Under the pieces are notes generated by a model, which was not told the DNA's origin, did not search any database, and was given only the letters and a program-made list of their open reading frames with translations. This document shows, piece after piece, positions 1 to 8,243 of a DNA stretch of 64,000 nucleotides. Source of the DNA: Azophilus sp965247035 (GTDB taxonomy: Bacteria > Pseudomonadota > Gammaproteobacteria > Pseudomonadales > Azotimanducaceae); NCBI GenBank assembly GCA_965247035.1, contig CBDFGJ010000003.1, positions 806,001-870,000 on the forward strand, read 5' to 3'. How positions within the stretch are numbered: position 1 is the stretch's first letter; every line of letters starts with the position of its first letter. The translations under genes and the position numbers were made by a program.

Positions 1-252
1 ACCCGATCCTTGGGCTTGAACCCGGAATTGGGAGCAATGGGTTTCGTCGGCCTGCTCGTGGTGCCTACCGCCAAGTATGTTCTGTTGACCCTTGAGGACG
101 GCACCGTGCAGCGCTACAACATCGGCGATCAATTGCCCGACGGCCGCGTTCTCAATACCGTAGACGACAACCGCCTGGTTTTGACCGATGCTGGCAACAA
201 GCAATACGAACTGCTGTTGTTCCCGAAAGTTGAACAGAGCGAAGCGGTCTGA
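1..252 (+). CDS. GspC-like protein of type II secretion, C-terminal part
   Basis: The reading frame is open to the left edge, so the gene is probably cut by the window. The visible part has a short hydrophobic stretch and then a compact beta-rich segment containing LLTLEDGTVQRYNIGDQLPD and DGRVLNTVDDNRLVLTD. That layout is typical of the periplasmic HR domain of type II secretion inner-membrane protein GspC, which contacts the N0 domain of the secretin. A secretin gene follows on the same strand, as in gspC-gspD operons. A type IV pilus PilP-like protein is the main alternative. The family call is inferred from pattern and context. Confidence 0.6.
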   Translation, partial: TRSLGLNPELGAMGFVGLLVVPTAKYVLLTLEDGTVQRYNIGDQLPDGRVLNTVDDNRLVLTDAGNKQYELLLFPKVEQSEAV

Positions 253-660
253 CCGGCATCCCACCACCGAACAACCCATCGTATTTTGTGCGCCACTGGG
301 TCGCCATGATCAGCTTGCTTTCCCTAGCCGAATACCGAACCCGTAGCGACGAATCCATTGATCGGAGGTATCTGCGCGGACGCCATGGTGGAGTGCCTCA
401 TCTCGACCAGATGTACGAAAGCGCGGGTTCACCACCGGAGACCAACCCGAGCAGATCCCACCCAATTCGCACCGGTCTCTTAGGGAAGTTCAATACCTAC
501 AGGGTATTCGTGTAAAATCGAATTTTGATTCACCCTGTGGTCGCTCGCATCATCACTCGCCCATGTTCTGGCCTGCGCCCCTCGGCGGCATATATCCCCT
601 TGCCATCAACTCGCTGTTCAGCGCATTATTGCCCCCGTTTGCCAACTAGGGGACATTTCC
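253..660. other. Intergenic region between gspC-like gene and gspD
   Basis: About 400 bases hold no convincing gene. The short frames here lack a family signature or a ribosome site. A weak sigma-70-like promoter lies inside it, and the sequence AGGGGA just before 661 could act as a ribosome site for a TTG start of gspD. Confidence 0.4.
489..518 (+). promoter_or_regulatory. Weak candidate promoter upstream of gspD
   Basis: TTCAAT (489-494) and TAAAAT (513-518) are separated by 18 bases, a plausible sigma-70 pair. It would give a leader of about 140 bases before the TTG start of gspD. The match is partial, so it is only a candidate. Confidence 0.25.
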
Positions 661-3000
661 TTGCGCTCACGCTCTTCAATTCGCCTTCCTTTGTGTAAGG
701 ATCTGGTACGCCAAGCGCGTGCGCACGGATACCGGTGTCGGCCTTCAATCCGCCTTCCTTTATATAGGCGTCTGGTAACTAGGCATTTGCCACAAATGTA
801 TGGATGGCTGGCAGATAGACATCCAGGCGCCACCCAAGCCCATTACTGCAGCGCCTTGCCGCCGCCTAAGCTTCCTAGTGCGCATGCCGCTGCTGGGCTT
901 CCCGCCAGTTCGTTTCCCGCTCAAGGGCTGCCCGCTCATCGGCTCCTCCGCACCTTGGCCCTGCTGCTGTTGACAGCCGCCTTGGCATCTTGCGCCAGCT
1001 TCAGTTCCCCGCCTTTCCCAGAGCCTTTGCGCCCGCCACTAAGCGAAACCGAACAGCAGGCTGGCGCCGCGGCCGCCGAGGAAGGCGCCGAACCGCCGGC
1101 CAAGTACAGCTCCACCCCGGATGTGCACATCACCAAAACTCAGGCCAGCGGCGTGGCGGACGATCTCGGTGCCAGCCTGCAAGGGCCACCCATTAAGGCC
1201 GCGTTCAACGGCGTGCCCATCGTCGCCTTTATCAGTGAGGTGTTCGGCAATCAACTCGGCTTATCCTTCGTCATCACGCCTGACCTGCAGGGCAAGCGGG
1301 ATTTGGTGACTCTGCGCCTCGCCGACCCCGTGCCCCCAAGCCAGTTTTTCGAAACCGCTCGCCAAGTTCTGCGGGAATACGGCGTCACCATCCGCGAGGA
1401 TGGCGGCGTGCTCACCTTCACGGCCAGCCAGGAAATCACTTCCAGCGAAATTCCACTGCTTATCAGCGGGCGCACGCTGCCGGAGGTGCCGGCCACCCAC
1501 CGCACCGTGTTTCATCTGGTGCCTTTGATGGCGGCGGAGACCAATCATGTGGTCAGCATGCTGCGGGAGGCGTTCCCCCGCAAGGTGCTGGATATTTCAG
1601 ATGAGCCCCAGCGCAACACAGTGTTGCTGCAAGGCCCGCAAAAGTTGGTGGCGCAGGCGCTTGAACTCATTGAAGTGCTGGACCAACCCCTGCTTCGCGG
1701 CAAGCACGGGCTCATTGTGAAGCCGGAATTCCTGCTCCCTGAAGCATTGGCCGAGGTGCTTGAGGAGGTTCTCCGCGCCCAAGGCTACAACGCTGGCGGG
1801 CGTAGCGGCCACATCATCTTTCTGCCCTTTGATGACCTTGGCAAGCTGGTGATCTTCGCCCAGGGCGATGAGCTGCTGGAACTGACCAAGACCTGGATCG
1901 AACGCTTCGACAACGCCCAAAGCAGTGACATTGATCGGGGGTTGTTCACCTATGAGGTCAAGGAAACCCAAGTGGCGGACATTGTGGGCACCCTCGGCCA
2001 ACTAGTGGGGAATGGCCAAACAAGTGCTCGCTCCTCCGGCAGTGCCGACGGCTCGGGCAGCCAGCCCCGTCAGGGCGGCCAAGATGCTCACTCCATCACC
2101 TCGGGCGGTGGCCACTCCCTAGTGGTGGACGAAAAGCGCAATATGCTGATATTCCGGGGTTCCGGCGAGGATTGGGCGGAAATCCTCAAGGTGGTGAAGC
2201 AATTGGATAAGCCCGTGCCCTCTGTGCTGATCGAAGTGCTGATAGCGGAAATCTCCCTTTCGGATGAGGAAGGCTCCGGCTTTGACTTCCTCTTCAAAGG
2301 CGGCTTGGACCGCTTCGGCATCAGCGGCGGTACGGGAGGCAGGCTCGGCATCAGTAATCAGGGCCTGTCTTTGACGCTCGACAGCGGCGGCCAAGTCCGC
2401 GCCATGTTGGACCTATTTTATGAGGACAGCAGAGTCTCCATTCGCTCCCAGCCCAAATTGCTGGTGAAGAGCGGCGAACAAGCCAACATCGAGGTGGGTA
2501 ATGAGATTCCCGTCATCACCAAAATATCCGAAGGAAGCGTTGAACTTCTCGGCTCCTCCAACATCCTGCAGGAAGTGAGCTACCGCAGCACCGGCGTCAG
2601 CCTCTCCATCACCCCCATAGTCCAGGCTGGCGGTCTGGTGGACATCACAATCGACCAACGGCTTAGCGAAGCCCGTCCAACCGCCGCCACCAGCTTCGGC
2701 GGCTCCCCCACCATCCTCAACCGCCGCCTGAGCTCCAGCCTGACCTTAAAGGACGGCAGCTCCTTGCTGATGGGCGGCCTGATTTCCGAAAGCAACAGCG
2801 TCGGCCAGACTGGCGTGCCGGGGTTAGGGCGCTTGCCGCTGCTCGGGCGCTTGTTTCGGGTGGATTCAGCGCAAGTGGACCGCACCGAGTTGATGGTGAT
2901 GGTGACGCCATACGTCGTTCGTGACCACGAGGAAGGCGCCAAGCTCACCGAGCAAATAAAAAGCAAATTGCAGTTGCACAAACGCTTCATTAAGCGTTAA
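661..3000 (+). CDS. gspD: Type II secretion outer-membrane secretin GspD
   Basis: This is the outer-membrane gate through which the type II system exports folded proteins. A lipoprotein-like signal (LLLLTAALASC) precedes an N0 domain (PIKAAFNGVPIVAFISEVF), N1-N3 repeats with a Gly/Ser-rich insert (about residues 450-480), and the secretin core. The core has VPSVLIEVLIAEI, IRSQPKLLVKSGEQANIEVG, the MGGLISE segment, VPGLGRLPLLGRLF and a final VTPYVVRD. About 780 residues is a normal length. The start is uncertain. TTG at 661 has a good ribosome site but puts about 100 residues before the lipobox; ATG at 796 is the alternative. Two diverged repeat units lie within the first 115 bases, which argues for a later start. 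Confidence 0.9.
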   Translation: MRSRSSIRLPLCKDLVRQARAHGYRCRPSIRLPLYRRLVTRHLPQMYGWLADRHPGATQAHYCSALPPPKLPSAHAAAGLPASSFPAQGLPAHRLLRTLALLLLTAALASCASFSSPPFPEPLRPPLSETEQQAGAAAAEEGAEPPAKYSSTPDVHITKTQASGVADDLGASLQGPPIKAAFNGVPIVAFISEVFGNQLGLSFVITPDLQGKRDLVTLRLADPVPPSQFFETARQVLREYGVTIREDGGVLTFTASQEITSSEIPLLISGRTLPEVPATHRTVFHLVPLMAAETNHVVSMLREAFPRKVLDISDEPQRNTVLLQGPQKLVAQALELIEVLDQPLLRGKHGLIVKPEFLLPEALAEVLEEVLRAQGYNAGGRSGHIIFLPFDDLGKLVIFAQGDELLELTKTWIERFDNAQSSDIDRGLFTYEVKETQVADIVGTLGQLVGNGQTSARSSGSADGSGSQPRQGGQDAHSITSGGGHSLVVDEKRNMLIFRGSGEDWAEILKVVKQLDKPVPSVLIEVLIAEISLSDEEGSGFDFLFKGGLDRFGISGGTGGRLGISNQGLSLTLDSGGQVRAMLDLFYEDSRVSIRSQPKLLVKSGEQANIEVGNEIPVITKISEGSVELLGSSNILQEVSYRSTGVSLSITPIVQAGGLVDITIDQRLSEARPTAATSFGGSPTILNRRLSSSLTLKDGSSLLMGGLISESNSVGQTGVPGLGRLPLLGRLFRVDSAQVDRTELMVMVTPYVVRDHEEGAKLTEQIKSKLQLHKRFIKR
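674..775. repeat. Pair of 35-base direct repeats at the gspD 5' end
   Basis: Units at 674-708 and 741-775 match at 29 of 35 positions and both begin CTTCAATYCGCCTTCCTTT. They lie between the TTG and ATG start candidates of gspD. I see no further copy in the window. They may be an intergenic repeat rather than coding sequence. Confidence 0.6.
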
Positions 3001-3183
3001 AGTTGCCTCTAGCGAGCTTTGCAGGGGGAGGGGAAAGAGCCATATTGCGGCCTTGCCTCACCTAGCTGCGGCTCAAATTCTAGGGAAAGTGGCCGTTTGC
3101 AGGCGTCTGGAGTGTGAAAATGGGCTTCTTAGCGGAGAAATCACTTTTTTCCAAAGATCAAGGTGGTTTTTTTTCACCAATCC

Positions 3184-3211
3184 TTGCACTGTGCATTTAT
3201 ATGGCTATCAT
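3184..3211 (+). promoter_or_regulatory. Promoter for the exported protein gene at 3300
   Basis: TTGCAC (3184-3189) and TATCAT (3206-3211) are 16 bases apart, giving a leader of about 80 bases. The ribosome site GGAG (3290-3293) precedes the ATG at 3300. The gene therefore appears to be transcribed separately from gspD. Confidence 0.4.
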
Positions 3212-3299
3212 GCACCAACTAAAGCCTTGGGGCGGAAGGTCTTTTGTTCTACCGCAATCTGGGCGCAAGAAATGACTCAATCAAAACATGGAGACGTAA

Positions 3300-4817
3300 A
3301 TGACTAATCATCTAAATCGGGCCTTGGCGCTAGTTGCCGCGGGCATGTTGTTTTCTGCGGGAGTTTGGGCGCAAACCCTTACGCAAACCGCGGAGGATGG
3401 CATTTCGGTAGCGTCAGAGTTTTTTGGAGGCGAACCCCGGGCGGTAAGCACTGCAGAGCGGGCACCGAAGATCCGGTTGACCTATGCCGGTACCGATGCG
3501 ATCAGCACAGGGAACAAAGCGGATATCACCTATACGCTAAACGGAGCTGCTTTTTCGGGAACCGTGGGCCTCAATGCTCTTAAATTATTCGCCACTGATA
3601 ATGCCCCCATAATAGACGTAGGCGTCGAAAGGGGAGATGGTGGGTCACGCGGTGATAATTCCGTAACTTTCGAGATTGAGGTGGGCGCAGTACTAGCACC
3701 CGGGGCTTATTTGCTCTTTACTGTTCCCAATCTGCTGGTGGACCCTGCGGTCATTAAGCCGACTCCTCCGGATAGCATGGTTGCCCCCGGAAGGGGAGTA
3801 ACCATAACAGCGTCCTTTGCGTCCACGCGGAACAGGGGTGTCACATTCCCTGATGGTCCCGTGCAAGGATCGGGCACGGACAACAAGCTTGACGCGTATG
3901 CAGATGGCGCAGTGGTGAAATTGGTCAAAGCCATCGCAGTAACAGTAAGAGAGGGCTCTCGAGCCGATATAGCGCTTGACTCGCGCTCGGCTATTATTGA
4001 TGCGGGCGTAAAGGATCCCGCGGCAGAAGACCCGGAAGACGCCAGCGGCGCTCTTAAAGTTGCTACTATCATCATAGCGGAAGAAGGCACACCGGGCACG
4101 GCGCAGGTGTTGAGTTCAGACGCTAACGTTTGGACTGCGGGTGAAGTTGAAAGCACGTTGGCTGGCGGCGTTGACATTACTGTGGTCGGGACATTCAATT
4201 CGGGCGACAAAGTGTATCTGGTTGCAGGCAGCACCAACACAGCGTTCGAGATCAGCGGCAGCCAAGCGACTGCTGAACTGGATTTTGGAACGGTCACAGC
4301 AGAGATCCTGTACGTTCCAGGTGGCGAAGTCGATTTGAGACCGGCAACGTTCACCGCATCGTTTGCTTATGATTTTGACGATGAAAACGCCATTTCTGGA
4401 CCGGCTGCTGATGATGTGCCCGCCGAGATCGGGTATGCAGGCCTCTTTACGGAAGGCTACGCCTACGGCATCCCCAAAGGAGAAGGAGCAGCCACTTCTT
4501 ATCTCCGCGCCACCTGTCTCTATGCCGAAGACTGCTCTATCTTCGTGGACTGTGACGGCCAGGATGGCACGGCATATTTCGGAGAGCTAGGTTCGGTAAG
4601 CAAAGGTGCAACCGGCGTGTTCAGCAGCTTAGATCTCGCTGAAGCGTTGGATGGTGGTTGGACTGCAGGCCGTGGCGCTTGTGACGTCCTGTCCACTGGC
4701 CCTATTGCGCTACAGCATATGCTGTCTAATGGTGGGTTGGTGATTAACAACACTGCCGTTGTTGGCCGCGTGTTGCCGTCCGACGTTGGGATTCTCCGCA
4801 CGCCGACGGGGCGGTAG
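3300..4817 (+). CDS. Sec-exported protein of unknown function
   Basis: The protein (505 aa) opens with a clear signal peptide: a basic start, then LALVAAGMLFSAG and cleavage after VWA-Q. The mature part is acidic and rich in Ala, Gly, Val, Thr and Asp, with repeated beta-strand-like patterns and almost no Lys or Cys in its first 400 residues. The last 100 residues contain four cysteines (ATCLYAEDCSIFVDCDGQDG and a later GACDV). The composition resembles surface-layer or cell-wall-associated proteins, and its place after gspD makes it a possible type II substrate. I do not recognise the family. It has its own promoter and a strong terminator about 95 bases downstream. Confidence 0.75.
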   Translation: MTNHLNRALALVAAGMLFSAGVWAQTLTQTAEDGISVASEFFGGEPRAVSTAERAPKIRLTYAGTDAISTGNKADITYTLNGAAFSGTVGLNALKLFATDNAPIIDVGVERGDGGSRGDNSVTFEIEVGAVLAPGAYLLFTVPNLLVDPAVIKPTPPDSMVAPGRGVTITASFASTRNRGVTFPDGPVQGSGTDNKLDAYADGAVVKLVKAIAVTVREGSRADIALDSRSAIIDAGVKDPAAEDPEDASGALKVATIIIAEEGTPGTAQVLSSDANVWTAGEVESTLAGGVDITVVGTFNSGDKVYLVAGSTNTAFEISGSQATAELDFGTVTAEILYVPGGEVDLRPATFTASFAYDFDDENAISGPAADDVPAEIGYAGLFTEGYAYGIPKGEGAATSYLRATCLYAEDCSIFVDCDGQDGTAYFGELGSVSKGATGVFSSLDLAEALDGGWTAGRGACDVLSTGPIALQHMLSNGGLVINNTAVVGRVLPSDVGILRTPTGR

Positions 4818-4911
4818 TCACGACACAGTGCGATGTGCAGAAGCTATCCTTCTAGCCCATCCTTGGATTGAGTTTAGGGTCTAATTCGGCTTTCTATTGA
4901 ATGAAGGTCCT

Positions 4912-4948
4912 CCCCGGTTGCGGCTTCCGCAACCGGGGATTTCTTTTT
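4912..4948 (+). terminator. Strong intrinsic terminator
   Basis: A perfect 12-bp stem (CCCCGGTTGCGG / CCGCAACCGGGG) closes a CTT loop and is followed by ATTTCTTTTT. It ends the transcript of the exported protein and separates it from the glycosyltransferase. Confidence 0.9.
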
Positions 4949-4993
4949 CAGCGTTCCCCAATTCTCCCCTTGTTCCGAGGATTTGTGGTCGCC

Positions 4994-6076
4994 ATGGCCA
5001 TCAAGGAATCCAAAACAACCGTCTGGTTCCATCGGCACTTTCATCGTTTGTCCGGCGGTCACCTCAAACACGCCCACTACTTTGAACATGTCCGGTGTCT
5101 ACGCGGGCACCAGCCCCGTATCACCTTCACCAGCGTACCCAACTCCGAAACGGAGTTGCCAACCCAGCTAGCCATCAATGATCCCCCCGCGGCACAAACG
5201 GCGGCGCAAGGCTATCTTTGGCCTGCGAACGACCGCTTCCAAGCCCTGCAATGGAGGCCGACAAGGGGCGATGTGCTTTTTCTTGCCGGCCTAGATTGGC
5301 ATTACCTCACCCAGCGTGGCTTGGATGACCTGCCAAACCCGAGGATCAACCTGATTCAGGGCGTCCGCCATGCCCAGCCCGACACGGAGCTTCACCACAA
5401 CCTGCGCCACAGGGCGGTGCGCATCTGCGTTAGTCAGGAAGTGGCGGACGCTATCGCTGCCACCGGCCAAGTCAACGGCCCCATATTCACCATTCCCAAC
5501 GGCATCGACCTCGACCCCCAAGGCCCGGCCATGCGCAGCACCGGCCCTTTTGCCGCCTGCCGCCGCCTGTTAAGTGGCACCGTTTCGGGTTTTATGCGCC
5601 AAGGGCGGCGACCCTCGACCAAGCTCATCACCGTCATTGGCTACAAACGTCCGGACTTGGCAAAGCCCCTGCGCCAAACGCTTTGCAACGCCAACCTTCC
5701 CCACCGGCTTCTGCTGCACTTCTGCCCTCGCCCCCAATTTCTTTCAGCCTTGGCCGATGCCTCAGTCGTCGTCTGCCTACCTGCCGCCGAGGAAGGGTTC
5801 CACTTACCCGCCTTGGAGGCCATGGCCTTGGGCTGCATCGTCGTCACCTTGGACTGCATCGGCAACCGCGGTTTCTGCCACCACGGGCAAAACTGCTTCG
5901 TCGCCGCCCCCACCCCGGAAGCCGTAGCCATCGCCGCCGCCAATGCCGTCAACCTACCCCCTGCCGCCCGCCGCGCCATGCGCCGCCACGCCCGACAAAC
6001 CGTGCGCCGGCACTCCCTCGCCACCGAACGCAAGCAGTTCCTCGCCATCCTCAAGAACATCCATAGCATTTGGTGA
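4994..6076 (+). CDS. Family 4-type (GT-B) glycosyltransferase
   Basis: The C-terminal half has the usual GT-B donor-site pattern: GYKRPDLAKPLRQTL, then a surveillance segment ASVVVCLPAAEEGFHLPALE with the E-x7-E type motif, and AMALGCIVVTLD. The N-terminal half has a weakly conserved acceptor domain and IPNGIDLDP. The predicted role is transfer of a sugar from an activated donor to a surface glycan. The reading frame extends upstream to 4901, but that start lies inside the terminator hairpin, so ATG 4994 (MAIKESKTT) is preferred, giving 360 residues. The gene stands alone, with no other glycan genes nearby. Confidence 0.8.
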   Translation: MAIKESKTTVWFHRHFHRLSGGHLKHAHYFEHVRCLRGHQPRITFTSVPNSETELPTQLAINDPPAAQTAAQGYLWPANDRFQALQWRPTRGDVLFLAGLDWHYLTQRGLDDLPNPRINLIQGVRHAQPDTELHHNLRHRAVRICVSQEVADAIAATGQVNGPIFTIPNGIDLDPQGPAMRSTGPFAACRRLLSGTVSGFMRQGRRPSTKLITVIGYKRPDLAKPLRQTLCNANLPHRLLLHFCPRPQFLSALADASVVVCLPAAEEGFHLPALEAMALGCIVVTLDCIGNRGFCHHGQNCFVAAPTPEAVAIAAANAVNLPPAARRAMRRHARQTVRRHSLATERKQFLAILKNIHSIW

Positions 6077-6297
6077 ACCGCTTCCTCCCGCGACCACCAC
6101 AACGTCCGGCCCCATCATGCCCTCGGCTTATTGACTCCGGCCGAATTCACGGACGAGCTTTCCCTCGCTGCCTGATCGAAAAAATTCCGCAATGTACTGA
6201 ACCTTGGATTCAACTCTTAAGTGCAACTTCACCGATGAAGGAAAGGTGAGATGCGGCAGCATCTTGATTTTCCCGAATCAATGTAAGGAGTTGCCTT

Positions 6298-6905
6298 ATG
6301 AAACGCCACACGCACCTCACCAGTGAGCAACGACACCTGATTTCCAATAGCTTGAAAGCAGGCTATTCACAACCAGCCATCGCCAATATGATCGGTGTTA
6401 ACCAAAGCACCATCAGCCGGGAGATACGCCGCAATGGGACCAGTCGGCGGCCTGTGCGGCGGCGCACCGCCGGGGCGGGCACTTATCGTCTCGTCCAGCC
6501 GGGGTGCACAAGCAGGCCATGGCGCGCCGAGTAGGCAAGTCCAGGGCGCGCATTGGCCGGGAGGATCGGCAACTCATCGAATGGCCGCTGCATGAAAAGT
6601 GGAGCCCGGAGCGGATCAGCCTGTGGCTGGGGAAAACCGGCAGGCCGGCGGTCAGCCATGAATGGATCCACCGGTGCATTCGCAACGACAAGCACCACGG
6701 CGGTTTTCCGCATAAGCACTTGCGCTGCCGGAAAGGTGGAGGAAACGCTACGGAGGCAAGGTGCGGCGGGGCTCAATCCCCAATCGGGTGTCCATCGAGC
6801 AGCGCCCGGCGTTGGTGGGGCAAACAGTCCGCATCGGCGATTGGGAGCTAGACACGGTGCATGGGAAAAACAATGCCGCCGTGATGCTGACCATGGTCGA
6901 GCGCG
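6298..6905 (+). pseudogene. IS30-family transposase, frameshifted and truncated
   Basis: The start is intact, with an N-terminal helix-turn-helix (LTSEQRHLISNSLKAGYSQP, then IGVNQSTISREIRRNG). The frame is then lost. The continuation appears in a second frame (EKWSPERISLWLG, SHEWIHRCI) and in a third (IGDWELDTVHGKNN, MLTMVERA), which holds the first catalytic Asp of the DDE domain. The coding sequence ends at a junction with an IS66 fragment near 6905. At least two frameshifts and the missing C-terminus make it inactive. Confidence 0.85.
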
Positions 6906-7431
6906 CCAGAGAAATCAATCAAGGACCTGGGGCACGACAAGAAAAAACAGGCGCGACAGACACTCAGCGTGCCGATTCTCGATGACCTGAAAGCGTGGCT
7001 GGAGAAGAACGTCAATCGGGTACCCAAAGATAGCCTGACCCATAAGGCCATGACGTACACGCTGAACCAGTGGGAGTATCTGATTGGTTATTGCGAGGAT
7101 GGCCGGCTGCATATCAGTAATGCACTGGCGGAGAATGCGATCAGGCCTTTTGCTGTTGGACGCCGGGCCTGGCTTTTTGCAGATACCACACACGGCGCTC
7201 GGGCCAGTGCGACCTGCTGTAGTTTAGTGGAAACGGCTAAGGCGAATAAGCTTGAGCCCTACGCTTGCCTCCAGCATGTGCTGGCGAATATTGCGGTGGC
7301 GGATACGGTGGAGAAGCTTGAGGCGTTACTGCCCTGGAACATGGAAGTCGAAGACTAACGGCGGGGCAAACTGATTAACTGTTCGATGACTGCCTGATAA
7401 TGTCAACGGGGGTCGATTTAGAGGCGCTTAC
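6905..7431 (+). mobile_element. IS66-family 3' fragment (copy D)
   Basis: Only the right part of an IS66 element is present, nearly identical to the three other copies in the window. It codes for the last part of TnpC (6969-7358, from ILDDLKAWLEKNV to NMEVED), including NALAENAIRPFAVGRRAWLF with the final catalytic Glu. It ends in the right terminus CGATTTAGAGGCGCTTAC at 7431. The left end, TnpA and TnpB are absent. The right terminus has the AGAG variant shared with the copy at 25364-25943. Confidence 0.85.
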
Positions 7432-7854
7432 CATTATCAGGTGCTGAAAAACGCCGATAAACCGGACGAATCTCAGGCTCAAAAATTACAACGGTTATTG
7501 GATGAAAATGCCAATCTCAATACGCTGTATATCCTGAAGGAACAGCTTCAGGCCTTGTGGGAATCAAAGACTGTCGAACTGATGCAAGAGAGACTGGAAG
7601 CCTAGTGCCGGATAGCCGATCAATCGACCCTGCTTTACCTAAAGAAGTTTGCAAAGTCGTTGAGAAACCACCGTGTGGACATTTGCAATTACGCGAAGCA
7701 CAAGCTCACCAGCGCGAGGATCGAGGCTGGAAACATCGGTATCGGCATGATCCGCAAGCGCGCCAGAGGCATCAGGGATACCGAGTATTTCAAACTAAAG
7801 ATCCGACAGTCTTCCCTGCCGGATAATGACTCAATGTTCTATGTTGCAGCCTAA
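7432..7854 (+). pseudogene. ISL3-family transposase C-terminal fragment
   Basis: The frame encodes the ISL3 C-terminus: LYLKKFAKSLRNHRVDICNY, then LTSARIEAGNI with the catalytic Glu region, and RGIRDTEYFKLKIRQ. The N-terminal two thirds are missing at the junction with the IS66 end. An in-frame TAG at 7603-7605 sits where an EAW-C context expects Trp, so TGG to TAG is likely. The gene is inactive. Confidence 0.8.
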
Positions 7855-8000
7855 TCTTCACTCACAAGACCGGAGAAGAACCCAATAAGCTTAAGTAAGT
7901 GCCATTGAATCAGGCACTATTCGGCATAATCCCCCCTGTTGCACTTTGAGGTTGAATCCAAGTACTCGGACATATACAAGGAGTTGCGATAAGACTGTGT

Positions 8001-8092
8001 TACAATGCGCCATGGTCTGATTCTCCTATTTGATTCAACAAGTTGTATGTCATCTCATTGTATCAATTCAGAGTGAGTCAGACCATTTTTTT
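8001..8092 (+). ncRNA. Candidate small structured RNA
   Basis: An extended -10 box (TG-T-TACAAT, 8001-8006) is followed at start-site distance by ATGGTCTGA (8012-8020). This pairs perfectly with TCAGACCAT (8078-8086), after which comes a run of six T. A nested pairing (TTGATTCAA 8030-8038 with TTGTATCAA 8058-8066) makes a two-stem structure of about 80 nt ending like an intrinsic terminator. It lies between IS debris and the SIR2 gene. An end of an unrecognised transposon is the alternative. Confidence 0.35.
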
Positions 8093-8118
8093 CGCTTGTT
8101 AATGGGACAGCAGTGATT

Positions 8119-8229
8119 ATGGATCAAGCAGAAATGTTGTACCGAGGTAAATCAATAGTGGCATGGACTCGGGCACTTGTTACAAAAAAGATATCAGCTT
8201 TGTTTTGCTGTAAGATTGCAGTCAACTAA
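8119..8229 (+). CDS. Possible 36-residue small protein before the SIR2 gene
   Basis: The frame starts at ATG 8119 and ends at TAA 8229, 14 bases before the SIR2 start. The product is slightly basic with two Cys near its end. There is no family match and only a weak ribosome site (GGGACAG). It may be a leader peptide or chance. An inverted repeat (GATTGC 8214-8219, GCAATC 8236-8241) spans its stop codon. Confidence 0.2.
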   Translation: MDQAEMLYRGKSIVAWTRALVTKKISALFCCKIAVN

Positions 8230-8243
8230 TTGTAAGCAATCGC

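Larger units (their letters stand above)
6203..7962 (+). mobile_element. IS30-family element remnant with foreign insert
   Basis: Matching ends face each other: CTTGGATTCAACTCTTAAGT at 6203 with CAAC after it, and the inverted form GTTGCACTTTGAGGTTGAAT at 7938 ending 7962. An IS30 transposase starts 95 bases inside the left end but is cut near 6905. IS66 and ISL3 fragments occupy the rest, so the shell is IS30 but the core has been replaced. No clear target duplication is visible. Confidence 0.75.

Noticed and set aside
3053..3307. Open frame of 84 codons before the exported protein gene
   Set aside because: It overlaps the likely promoter and ribosome site of the next gene, lacks its own ribosome site and shows no family pattern.
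4901..4993. Upstream extension of the glycosyltransferase frame
   Set aside because: It would be translated through the perfect terminator hairpin at 4912-4948, and the residues are not family-like.
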